A stretch of DNA of 64,000 bases from Armatimonadota bacterium (lineage in GTDB: Bacteria; Armatimonadota; Fimbriimonadia; Fimbriimonadales; Fimbriimonadaceae): NCBI GenBank assembly GCA_037138755.1, contig JBAXHT010000001.1, forward strand, positions 715,805 to 779,804, given 5' to 3'. The notes under the pieces are model-generated. The model saw only the letters and a program-made list of their open reading frames with translations, was not told the origin of the DNA and ran no database searches. The first letter of the stretch is position 1, and the number at the start of each line of letters is the position of its first letter. This document shows positions 41,171 to 49,073 of this stretch, piece by piece. Position numbers and translations under genes: made by a program.

Positions 41171-41236
41171 TCGCTCCCCTCTCGAGCGGCACCGTACGCG
41201 AGTGTCGAGCGGATTATGTTGCAGGTTCCGTTTTAA
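41171..41236 (+). pseudogene. Displaced 3'-end fragment of an acpS homologue
   Basis: In frame this encodes SLPSRAAPYASVERIMLQVPF and a stop, against SLTHEKTHAAGVAVVERIVLQVPF for the intact acpS. Bases 41204-41235 match 39392-39423 at 27 of 32 positions, and of the last ten residues nine are identical. Three of the five mismatches are silent or conservative codon changes, so this was once coding sequence of a diverged acpS. Its stop is directly followed by the stop of the convergent ABC-2 permease gene. Confidence 0.6.
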
Positions 41237-42412
41237 CTACTCGGCGTCCCAACGAAATCTTGTCAATCCAATCGCGGCAAAGCCCAAAGTGAATAGCAAG
41301 AGCACGCCAAAGAATGGGAGTACCGCGGACAGCTCTTGACCCCGCCATGTCATTGCATCCATCCCATCAACCGCCCATCGCACCGGGATGCACTTGGAAA
41401 TGCTTTGAACCCAATCTGGGAACATGGAAGCAGGAAACCAAGCTCCTCCGAGCATCGTCATCACGAGCACGACTAGAGTGGATAAGCCTCGGCTCTGAGC
41501 TTCGGTCCTCCCAAGGGCCGAAACGAAGAGGCCGAACGAGGCGGTCATCAACGCTGAACCAAATAGCATAACCGCAAGTCCGATCACGCTACCCGTGATC
41601 TTGAAATGGAATATCATGATTCCACCGATCAACACCACGCAAAGTACAAACAGGGCCTTGATGGTTGAGCTAAAGATTCTGCCCAACAGGAACCAGCGTG
41701 GGGATATTGGAGCCGCAGTCAAGCGTTTGAGGAGCCCCTTTTGGCGGTCCCGCATCAGGAGCATCGCGGATTCAATCGCACCAAATAGAATCCCCTGGAT
41801 TGCCATACCGCCGAAAACGTGCGCAATTGTGGCGTTCCGGTCATCTGTGGCATCTTGCTTCTTTTCCTCAGAAAGGTCGTCAGTCTTAGTCGTATAAGGA
41901 CTGTTCTCCTTTTGATCCATGGCGAACGCCTTTCCGTATTTGTTCTCGACGATCACCCCCATGATCCCGCCCATCAGTTCGCCCTTGGCGATGCCAGATT
42001 CAAGGTTTTTTGTGGGATCGGCGATGAACTTCAGTTCTGGCTTTTCTGCTGTGCTGTTTCCAAAAGCATTGGCGGCACCCGCGACGAAGCCAGACGGAAT
42101 GATAACAGCAAGCGGTGCCTTGCCCGCCTTAACTTGATCCTTCGCTTCCTGTTCGGAAACCTCTTTGATCGTCAGGCTTTCGGCTTTGCTCCATCGATTC
42201 AGAAGGGGCGCAACTTCGGCCCTGTTCTTCGCCGCTACAAGCACTGTAATCTTCGTGCCTGGCTTTCCGCCGGAGGCTGCTTGTGAACCGAAGATCACCG
42301 CCATGAAACATGCGATTCCCAGCGGAACCAAGAGGCTGATCAGGACCGCCCGACGATCCATGAAGTATTGCAGGAGGTCTTTTCGAACAACCGCGAGAAT
42401 GACTTTGAACAT
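41237..42412 (-). CDS. ABC-2 type transporter permease
   Basis: 391 residues. N-terminal membrane helix (VLISLLVPLGIACFMAVIFG), a large extracytoplasmic domain (residues ~45-175, with AVIIPSGFVAGAANAFGNST), then a cluster of five or six helices carrying DRQKGLLKRLTAAPISPRWFLLGRI, the ABC-2 signature loop. It pairs with the ATPase gene immediately upstream, whose stop overlaps the start here. The module probably exports a lipid, drug or polysaccharide; sequence does not say which. Confidence 0.88.
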   Translation of the reverse strand: MFKVILAVVRKDLLQYFMDRRAVLISLLVPLGIACFMAVIFGSQAASGGKPGTKITVLVAAKNRAEVAPLLNRWSKAESLTIKEVSEQEAKDQVKAGKAPLAVIIPSGFVAGAANAFGNSTAEKPELKFIADPTKNLESGIAKGELMGGIMGVIVENKYGKAFAMDQKENSPYTTKTDDLSEEKKQDATDDRNATIAHVFGGMAIQGILFGAIESAMLLMRDRQKGLLKRLTAAPISPRWFLLGRIFSSTIKALFVLCVVLIGGIMIFHFKITGSVIGLAVMLFGSALMTASFGLFVSALGRTEAQSRGLSTLVVLVMTMLGGAWFPASMFPDWVQSISKCIPVRWAVDGMDAMTWRGQELSAVLPFFGVLLLFTLGFAAIGLTRFRWDAE

Positions 42413-43329
42413 TAGTCCCTCAGCCCCTTTCCAGTCAGATGGAGGAAAACATCCTCAAGTGATGATTCATCGCTCCGAATCGCTTTGAGACTTGCCTTTC
42501 CGGATAACTGCGAGGTGATCCACGCGACATCGTTCTCGAGGTTTGTGACTTGCACAGTGACGACAGACTCCTCAACCTTTAAGTTTGGATACTTGAGCAT
42601 CAGAGATGCCATGAGATCTCCCGGTGGAGGCTCGGCAAACGTGAGGGCGAGCAGATTGAGGTCGGGCAACAGATTCGAGATTTCAGCTTTGGTTCCGCCC
42701 GCGATGAGCTTGCCCCCATCCATAATCGCTATCCGAGAGCACAGCCTTTCCACCTCTTCCATGTAGTGGGACGTGTAGAGGATGGTCATGCCGTCCCGGT
42801 TGAGAACTTCCAAAGTATCGAAGATTTGATTTCGGCTCTGGGGGTCAACTCCGACGGTAGGTTCATCGAGTACGAGCAACTTCGGCTCGTGCAACAAGGC
42901 GACAGCGATATTGAGGCGTCGCTTCATTCCTCCCGAAAAGTGCTCAACTCGTTCGGTTGCCCGGTCTTCTAATCCAACCTGTCTCAGAACCTTGGAGCAC
43001 CGCTCCGAGACGTTACTTAGTCCGTAAAGGCTTCCAAAGAACTGTAGATTGGCATTGGCCGATAAGTCTTCGTACAAGGCGATTTCTTGGGGGACGAAAC
43101 CTATTTTGGACTTCTGGCTAAAGGCGACGGGGCTCATTACTTCGCCCTCCAGTTGGAGCTCACCGGAGTCGGCGGCGAGGGTACCTACAATCATGGAGAT
43201 CGTCGTGGTTTTTCCCGCACCGTTCGGTCCCAGTAGACCAAAGAACTCTCCTCGTTGCACTTCGAATGACACGTCGCTCACTGCTTTGCGAGCACCAAAT
43301 GACTTCGACACCGAATTCAGACTTAGCAT
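42412..43329 (-). CDS. ABC transporter ATP-binding protein
   Basis: About 305 residues from [17 protein letters not shown] (start 43329; a start three codons earlier is possible). Walker A is [11 protein letters not shown]-loop [11 protein letters not shown], signature [10 protein letters not shown], Walker [14 protein letters not shown]-loop YTSHYMEE. The C-terminal ~85 residues ([37 protein letters not shown]) resemble the accessory domain of ABC-2 (CcmA/DrrA type) ATPases. It energises the permease encoded right downstream; the two genes overlap by one base. Confidence 0.9.
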   Translation of the reverse strand: MLSLNSVSKSFGARKAVSDVSFEVQRGEFFGLLGPNGAGKTTTISMIVGTLAADSGELQLEGEVMSPVAFSQKSKIGFVPQEIALYEDLSANANLQFFGSLYGLSNVSERCSKVLRQVGLEDRATERVEHFSGGMKRRLNIAVALLHEPKLLVLDEPTVGVDPQSRNQIFDTLEVLNRDGMTILYTSHYMEEVERLCSRIAIMDGGKLIAGGTKAEISNLLPDLNLLALTFAEPPPGDLMASLMLKYPNLKVEESVVTVQVTNLENDVAWITSQLSGKASLKAIRSDESSLEDVFLHLTGKGLRD

Positions 43330-43356
43330 TCGACACAAGGATACGCTTGTTGCGCC

Positions 43357-43800
43357 TTAATGGCTACGGGTTAGGACCATTCGATGACTAACTTCCCACT
43401 CTTTGCCGTTTGGCTTGAGCCATTTCTCGCTGGTTAGGTCGCCGTTTGGGGCGAGGGTCCAGCGGCGGCGGAACTGGCCGATGAAGTTTTCAGTGATCTG
43501 GGGGCGTTCGATCTCGAACCAGTTAGACCTTCCAGCTTGAAACTCACGCCAGTTCTTGAGCTGGAACACGAACTTCTCGCTGAGGTTTCGTTCGACCCAC
43601 TGAGTCCCGTCTTCGCTCACCTCGATGGCGTCGACCGCCCACTGGTACTTCGGGGGAGCGTAGCGGTATTTGGTATCGTAGACTCCGTCGCCGAACCGGA
43701 CTTGGATAGGCATCTCCAGGTCCTTGTTTTGGAACAGGTCATGGAAGAACATAGTTCCAACGTAGGTTCCTTGAAGGCGAGCGAAGCCGGGGTCGATCAT
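43357..43800 (-). CDS. Small lipocalin-like hypothetical protein
   Basis: 147 residues, no signal peptide, beta-strand rich (GTYVGTMFFHDLFQNKDLEMPIQVRF, RYRYAPPKYQW-type stretches, EKWLKPNGKEWEVSHRMVLTRSH). The alternating pattern and length suggest a small beta barrel similar to DUF1579 or avidin-like folds, but I recognise no family. It lies 9 bases after the FadF-like gene and 27 bases before the ABC ATPase on the same strand, so it may be in one transcript with them. Confidence 0.6.
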   Translation of the reverse strand: MIDPGFARLQGTYVGTMFFHDLFQNKDLEMPIQVRFGDGVYDTKYRYAPPKYQWAVDAIEVSEDGTQWVERNLSEKFVFQLKNWREFQAGRSNWFEIERPQITENFIGQFRRRWTLAPNGDLTSEKWLKPNGKEWEVSHRMVLTRSH

Positions 43801-43809
43801 GATCTTTGT

Positions 43810-45819
43810 CTACGTTACCGGGGTTTTGGAGTTTGCCGCCTGTAGCATTTCCGCCAAATCAACCAGGTTGATCTCCTCATCCGTAACCTGCTTGACGCTG
43901 GCGTCAAGCATGATCTTACAGAAGGGGCAACCCAGGGCGACGGTTTTGGCGCCAGTGGCGAGGAGCTGCTCGACACGGGCGTTGGAAGGTCGCTCTGTGA
44001 GCGGCTCTTCCATCCACATTCGACCGCCTCCAGCTCCACAGCAGCGGGTCTTCTGTGAGTGAAACTCGGGGTTAACCATGCCTTCAACCAAGGCGCGGGG
44101 AGCTTCGGACTCATCGTTCACCCGGCCCAAGTAACACGGATCGTGCATCACGACCGAGCCTTTTTCGGGCTTAGCGGCGAGCAACTTGCCCTTCGAAACC
44201 AGGCTCTGAAGCAGCTGCGTGTGATGGAATACTTCGATCTTGGCGTCGAAGTCGCCGTACTCGTTCTTCAGTGAGTTGAAGCAGTGGGGGCAGGCGGTGA
44301 CGATCTTTTTGACGCCGTACCGCTCGAACGCGGAGACGTTTTCCATCGCCTTTTCTTGGAAAAGGAATTCTTCGCCCAGGCGGCGAGCTGGGTCGCCAGT
44401 GCAAGCCTCCTCATTGCCAAGACAAGCAAAGCTAACTCCTGCTTTCTTCAAAAGGTCCGCAACGGCTTTGGTCGTCTTGATGGCTCCTGCATCGGTAGCT
44501 CCTGCGCAACCGACCCAGAAAAGGTATTCGAACTCGGAAGTTGTTCGGGCAAGCGGGATATCGAAGCCCTGCATCCATTCCTCGCGGTTTCCGCTAGTTC
44601 CCCAGGCATTTCCCGTAGAGGCAGTTTGACGCAAAACCAGTGCCGCCGAGCCGCTGAGACCGCCTTCGGAGACGATGTTTCGGCGAGCGTCGACGATGAT
44701 GTCGACATGGCGAATGAGAACCGGGCAGGCTTCGACACAGGCGTTGCACGTGGTGCATTGCCACAATGCTTCGGGATCGAGAGAAGGGACGACTTCAGCT
44801 CCACTTGCCATCGCACCGCGGAGGTCTTGGACGATCTGTTTGGGATTGAGAATCTTGCCGACGGCATTCGCGGGGCAGACTTCGGTACAGCGTCCGCACT
44901 CCATACAGGCATCGAGGGACATCAGGTGCCAGCGCGAATAATCCCTCGCGTACTTCACCCCGATCTGCTCAGTCTGCTCTACTTCTTCCATTGGAATTGT
45001 TCGGAGCTTGCCCATGTGGGTATCCGGGGAGCCCGCCGCGCTGAAAATGGCGAGGACAATGTGGCGGAGCTTAAGCCGTGGAATGAGGACGAAGAAAGCG
45101 AAGACGCAGAGCGCGTGGAACCACCAGAGGGCCTTGTAAGCGAGGACGTTGCCCTTCAGCGATGCAAGCGGCTTCGCCAGGGCAAACCCAACCCAGGAAA
45201 CGGAATCCCAACCTTGCTGAGATTGTGGGTTGATGGCAATTCTGGCGGCTTCGAGCAAGTAGCCGTTGACGGTGATCAACAGCAGGAGCCAGAGGACCTG
45301 CATGTCCACGTTGTCTTTCGAAATCGGCTCTTTCGTCGTCCCTCGTCGAACAACTGCCCACACTAGCCCGAATAGGAGGAGAAGCCCCAGGGTGTCGAAG
45401 ATCACCTCATAAGCAAGGTAGTAAGAACCCTGGTGAAACTTGATTGGTGAGTAGGTGTTGATGCCGAGCAGGGTGGTCGCGACAAAGAGCGCCAGGAACC
45501 CATAGAACATCATCAGGTGCATTGGCGCACCCGTCTTCGGGCGGCTGCTGCGGACCTTCTTTTGTAGAAGTATATAGGTCCAAACCTTACCAAACCAACG
45601 TTCTAGACCCACCCGAGTAGGCATCCAATACTGCTTGCCTTGGCGAACTTCTCCAGTCGGACGGCCGCTCATCCAAAGCTGGATTCGGGCCCAAATCTGC
45701 CAGCCCATGTAGCCAATCGAGGCGATTGCACAGACGTAGAAAAGGAGCTTCTCAGGGAGACTAAACTGCCAATACTCTTCTCGGGTTGCTCTCATGCGGG
45801 TCGCGCCTTTGCGATCCAT
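43810..45819 (-). CDS. FadF/EMR-like membrane Fe-S oxidoreductase (heterodisulfide-reductase-related)
   Basis: 669 residues. About residues 20-260 hold five or six transmembrane helices of cytochrome-b/NarI-like type. Two 4Fe-4S binding stretches follow: DACMECGRCTEVCP and WQCTTCNACVEACPVL. The C-terminus contains two CCG-type cysteine domains (ACPHCFNSLKNEYG with HDPCYLGR, and TRCCGAGGGRMWMEE with LGCPFC). This order matches FadF/YwjF-type electron-transfer-flavoprotein:menaquinone oxidoreductases, which move acyl-CoA dehydrogenase electrons to quinone. No etfAB lies in the window. Confidence 0.85.
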   Translation of the reverse strand: MDRKGATRMRATREEYWQFSLPEKLLFYVCAIASIGYMGWQIWARIQLWMSGRPTGEVRQGKQYWMPTRVGLERWFGKVWTYILLQKKVRSSRPKTGAPMHLMMFYGFLALFVATTLLGINTYSPIKFHQGSYYLAYEVIFDTLGLLLLFGLVWAVVRRGTTKEPISKDNVDMQVLWLLLLITVNGYLLEAARIAINPQSQQGWDSVSWVGFALAKPLASLKGNVLAYKALWWFHALCVFAFFVLIPRLKLRHIVLAIFSAAGSPDTHMGKLRTIPMEEVEQTEQIGVKYARDYSRWHLMSLDACMECGRCTEVCPANAVGKILNPKQIVQDLRGAMASGAEVVPSLDPEALWQCTTCNACVEACPVLIRHVDIIVDARRNIVSEGGLSGSAALVLRQTASTGNAWGTSGNREEWMQGFDIPLARTTSEFEYLFWVGCAGATDAGAIKTTKAVADLLKKAGVSFACLGNEEACTGDPARRLGEEFLFQEKAMENVSAFERYGVKKIVTACPHCFNSLKNEYGDFDAKIEVFHHTQLLQSLVSKGKLLAAKPEKGSVVMHDPCYLGRVNDESEAPRALVEGMVNPEFHSQKTRCCGAGGGRMWMEEPLTERPSNARVEQLLATGAKTVALGCPFCKIMLDASVKQVTDEEINLVDLAEMLQAANSKTPVT

Positions 45820-45849
45820 GATGAGCTAAAGGCTCACCAAAATCAAAGG

Positions 45850-46596
45850 CTATTCTACCGGGGACTGGCGATTTCTTAGTTCGGCTGCGATTTGCGCTAC
45901 GGTTCCGATCCGCAAGTTCTTTCGCTCACGGTTGAGCGATTCCAGCATCATGCGGTGTATCAGAATCCGGGTGTTGTCACCCTCGAACAGCGGTCCGAAC
46001 GGAATGATGAGCCAGTTAGGCTCCTCGACAGCCAATAGCGAGCGAAAGTCAGGATCGGGGTACGACGTCAGTGGCCTAGACGTGAGATGCTGGGAGGGCG
46101 TCAGCGGTCCATTGATACCTCGCACCGAGGTCACCACGTTATCGAACTCTCGTTCGATGATCGGTGAGAAGTTGGCCTTATCGCCGTATAGAGTCGCCCC
46201 CGGATGGTACAGGCTCTTCGGACTCACCCCAAACACCTCGCGACAGAAACGCTTGGCTGAGCGGACTTCGTCGCCAAAGGCTCCCTGGGTCCAAGAGGGG
46301 AGGAACCCGGTCGGCTGAGCGCTCATAAACGGCGCCAACGCGACTTCGTGTTCGGTCGTGCGAATCGTCTCCCACCGGCGAACATCGTCGAGCATCGTCA
46401 GTGGATCAATGAAAAAGGTCGCTGGCATCCCAAGCTGCCTGAGCAATGGAAGTGCCAAGTCTGCGTGGTCGGGAAGTCCGCCAACATAGGCGATACTGAC
46501 GGCCAAGAACGCGCCGTTCGACCATGGAGCATTCGTCTCACCTAGAAGCAATTTTGGCTTGATTCCGTCCAAGGTAAATCCATCGCCTGGCTCCAT
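45850..46596 (-). CDS. NodB-fold polysaccharide-deacetylase-like protein, catalytic residues not evident
   Basis: 248 residues from ATG 46596, which has a strong GGAGG ribosome binding site 4 bases upstream; an ATG 8 codons earlier lacks one. The fold reads like a polysaccharide deacetylase (AVSIAYVGGLPDHADLALPLLRQLGMPATFFIDPLTM), but the DD motif of catalytic members is replaced by YVGGL and HTxxH by EHEVALAP. It probably lacks deacetylase activity and may bind glycans. Not exported by any visible signal. Confidence 0.6.
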   Translation of the reverse strand: MEPGDGFTLDGIKPKLLLGETNAPWSNGAFLAVSIAYVGGLPDHADLALPLLRQLGMPATFFIDPLTMLDDVRRWETIRTTEHEVALAPFMSAQPTGFLPSWTQGAFGDEVRSAKRFCREVFGVSPKSLYHPGATLYGDKANFSPIIEREFDNVVTSVRGINGPLTPSQHLTSRPLTSYPDPDFRSLLAVEEPNWLIIPFGPLFEGDNTRILIHRMMLESLNRERKNLRIGTVAQIAAELRNRQSPVE

Positions 46597-46706
46597 AGTC
46601 CCTCCGTTTGTCAACCGCATGATACAGCCAAAACATATGGCAACTGCCGTGCCATCCCGAACAACCTTAACCCAAAGCTACTACGAACACCAGCTTTTCT
46701 GAGCCG

Positions 46707-48083
46707 TTAGAGCCGACCCCTTGACTTTACATCAAGGTAGTAGGAAACCAAATCCTTCGCCAAATCCTGTGGCTCAGAGTCGAGCACGTTCAGATGGGCG
46801 GTTTGGAGAAGGGAAGCCGCTTGGCGTCGCTCGTCAGTCAAAAAGTGAGCCGAGGCGAATTTGAACAACTCATCCGGGTTCTCGGGTTCTTTGCGCAGGA
46901 TCTCGCGGAATCGAGGATCGGCAATGTTGACGAGCAACGCAAGGTGACTGCGGGCCATCGTGCCAAAGCTCTGAACGACATCCCTTGCCATGTCCCGGTC
47001 TTCTAATCCGGTGAAATTCACCATCAGCGAGCGACGTTTGTGGCGGGCCGAAAGATAGCCAAAAGCTCGGACCGGGTCGCTCTCGACTGGCTCTGCGACC
47101 AGCCCGTACATTGCGTTCAAGATCACCCCGAGCTGGCGTTGCCCTTTCTTGGGTGGAACGTAGGTGATCACGTCGGCACCGTAAGCGAGGAAGCCAACAT
47201 TGTCTCCGGCGGCAATCGCCGATTGAATCAGCATCAGGATTGCGTCGAGAACCAGATCAAGCTTACGAACCCCGCCGATTTCGGCCAGCATGTGGCGCCC
47301 ACAATCGACGCAGATCATGACCGCCTGGTTGCGCTCAACTTCATACTGCCGAACGATGAGCTTTCCTCGGCGAGCGGTGGCACTCCAGTCCACTTTGCGG
47401 TAGTCATCGCCGTCGGCATACTCACGCAGAGACTCGAACTCAGTGCCCAGCCCGCGCATTTTCGAAATTCTCACGCCTACTTCGCGCAGCCGGCCCTGCT
47501 GGTTGAGCAAGGCGAATTCGCGAAGCGCGAGGATGTTGGGATACACCTTGACGTCTTGGCTGGTTTCGAGTTCGACCTGCTTTTGAACTAACCCCAACGG
47601 GCAGTCAAGCCTTAAAAAGGTGCCACGCAAGCTCTCCCTGCCCCTCTCAGGCGGAATCAATGTGTACTCAAAACCAAACTTGTGGCCGGGAGCGACTTTG
47701 AATTCCGCCTCATTGGATTCGCCGCTAAAGGTAGCCGGAACCTCCTCCCGTACGAGCCCAGAAATCGCGATCCCGCTCTCATTCTCCAGTTCGAAAAGAA
47801 CCCGGTTCCGCGCCCGAACCGAAAGAACTGCATCCATCCTCCTCCGAATTCGAAGCCCTTCGACCGAAGCCCCAAATTGGTAGGTAAGAACCGCGACCGT
47901 ACCCAGCAGGAGGTTGTATGCGTACAGCATCCAACCCATCCCGATGAGTGTTGAAACAACAATGATTGGCGCACCGGCAACGACGAACCACCAGAGCCGC
48001 CGCGTTGGCACCATCACGGCGCGAACCACTTTCGGTTCGAAGAACGCATCCGATTTTCCAAACTCGTTAGGTTCGCCGCTCAT
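46707..48083 (-). CDS. DUF58-domain membrane protein
   Basis: 458 residues from ATG 48083. Two N-terminal transmembrane helices (WWFVVAGAPIIVVSTLIGMG, LLLGTVAVLTYQFGA), a beta domain, then the DUF58 signature GLGTEFESLREYADGDDYRKVDWSATARRG, and a VWA-like C-terminal part (NQAVMICVDCGRHM, with a D-x-S/G-type site). DUF58 proteins accompany MoxR ATPases and RDD proteins in envelope or chaperone systems. It is divergent from the RDD gene across 19 bases. No MoxR gene is in view. Confidence 0.82.
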   Translation of the reverse strand: MSGEPNEFGKSDAFFEPKVVRAVMVPTRRLWWFVVAGAPIIVVSTLIGMGWMLYAYNLLLGTVAVLTYQFGASVEGLRIRRRMDAVLSVRARNRVLFELENESGIAISGLVREEVPATFSGESNEAEFKVAPGHKFGFEYTLIPPERGRESLRGTFLRLDCPLGLVQKQVELETSQDVKVYPNILALREFALLNQQGRLREVGVRISKMRGLGTEFESLREYADGDDYRKVDWSATARRGKLIVRQYEVERNQAVMICVDCGRHMLAEIGGVRKLDLVLDAILMLIQSAIAAGDNVGFLAYGADVITYVPPKKGQRQLGVILNAMYGLVAEPVESDPVRAFGYLSARHKRRSLMVNFTGLEDRDMARDVVQSFGTMARSHLALLVNIADPRFREILRKEPENPDELFKFASAHFLTDERRQAASLLQTAHLNVLDSEPQDLAKDLVSYYLDVKSRGRL

Positions 48084-48089
48084 TCTCAG

Positions 48090-48095
48090 TACACT
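48090..48095 (+). promoter_or_regulatory. -10-like box TACACT of the RDD gene, overlapping a divergent box
   Basis: TACACT ends 7 bases before GTG 48103. On the other strand TAGTGT at 48091-48096 ends 7 bases before the DUF58 ATG at 48083, so the two divergent -10 elements lie on top of each other. Confidence 0.5.
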
Positions 48096-48102
48096 ACACG
48101 TT

Positions 48103-48858
48103 GTGCCGCTGGAGACTGCCGTCCTCACACCGGAAAAGACCGTTCTAACTTACCGCCTCGCGGGGTTAGGTAGCCGCTGTTTGGCCAACTTCGTGGACAT
48201 TATCATCCTGATTCTGGCGATTTATGCCTTGCTTACTTTCATCGGACTGATGGGCTTCTTCACAGGAGGGCTGTTCTCAGGGTTTGCGCTCGGGGTCACA
48301 ATGTTTCTCGCCTCCATGGGACCGTTTGCCTACTTCATCTTTTGCGAAGGGCTGATGAACGGGGTGACCTTAGGGAAAAAAATGGCGGGGATTCGAGTTC
48401 GAATGCTCGATGGGACGCCGGTCACGTTTGCGGCGGCGACCGCTCGCAACATCTTGCGAGTAGCTGATTTTCTTCCTGGCGCATATTTCATCGGGATTGT
48501 GTCCATGTTCGTCAACCCTCGGCTTCAGCGAGTAGGCGATCTGGTTGCGGGAACAATCGTGGTCCACGAGAACCGCGTTCAGGAGGCGTTCTCTGTTGCC
48601 CCACACCGAGTCGGAATCCACCCCTTAGAGCACACCGTAGGCGAGCTTCGCAACATGACCGACGGTCAGTACTACGTTCTTCGGCGCTACTGTGACCGGT
48701 TCCCCGAGTTGCCAAGAGACGTTCAGGATCATCTGACGGACACAGTGTGGGTTCCAATGGCCAAAAACCTCAGCGTTCCGTTGGACGCCAACATCCATCC
48801 GCTTTACTTGGCAGAAGCGGTGGTCATGAAGTACGGACGAGCCCGAGGAATGCTCTAA
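48103..48858 (+). CDS. RDD-family membrane protein
   Basis: 251 residues from GTG 48103 (PLETAVLTPEKTVLTYRLAG); the frame runs on upstream inside the DUF58 gene and is rejected. The RDD domain is visible as LGSRCLANFVDIIILILAIY, then CEGLMNGVTLGKKMAGIRVR and VNPRLQRVGDLVAGTIVVHE. Three to four transmembrane helices are followed by a soluble C-terminus. Some RDD proteins act as cation antiporters or transport-associated membrane proteins; the role here is probably linked to DUF58. Candidate oriC lies just downstream. Confidence 0.82.
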   Translation: MPLETAVLTPEKTVLTYRLAGLGSRCLANFVDIIILILAIYALLTFIGLMGFFTGGLFSGFALGVTMFLASMGPFAYFIFCEGLMNGVTLGKKMAGIRVRMLDGTPVTFAAATARNILRVADFLPGAYFIGIVSMFVNPRLQRVGDLVAGTIVVHENRVQEAFSVAPHRVGIHPLEHTVGELRNMTDGQYYVLRRYCDRFPELPRDVQDHLTDTVWVPMAKNLSVPLDANIHPLYLAEAVVMKYGRARGML

Positions 48859-49073
48859 ATGGAGTGTTGTCAACCTATGTGGATTGTGATGTGGAAAGAT
48901 TGGACAACCCTTGATTCTGGGGAGAAGAGCATGTTTCGAACAGAGTTCAACCCGTGTTTTCCACACGCGATTTCAGGTGTGATTACACTGGATAATCCAC
49001 AAATCCACACTGCTAATAAGAGTAATAACTCTTTCTCTAAAAGGATTCTTTTTTAAGAGAGGGATGTGGATTG
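48859..49073. other. Candidate chromosomal replication origin (DnaA-box cluster)
   Basis: Between the RDD gene and recF there are six DnaA-box-like 9-mers: TGTGGATTG at 48878, TGTGGAAAG at 48890, TTTTCCACA at 48957 (a perfect TTWTNCACA), TAATCCACA at 48993, AAATCCACA at 49001 and TGTGGATTG at 49065. A 50-base AT-rich stretch at about 49010-49060 may be the unwinding element. The flanking recF and dciA genes belong to the classic origin neighbourhood, although dnaA and dnaN are absent here. No gene is visible in these 215 bases. Confidence 0.55.

Noticed and set aside
41002-41292. A 96-codon plus-strand reading frame between the unknown exported gene and the ABC permease.
   Set aside because: It has no recognisable protein character, overlaps the convergent permease gene by 56 bases and runs across the acpS-tail fragment in a different frame; the tail fragment explains the region better.
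46637-46702. A 21-codon plus-strand peptide frame between the deacetylase-like and DUF58 genes.
   Set aside because: No ribosome binding site, no -10 box at the usual spacing and no sign of homology to a neighbouring gene end.
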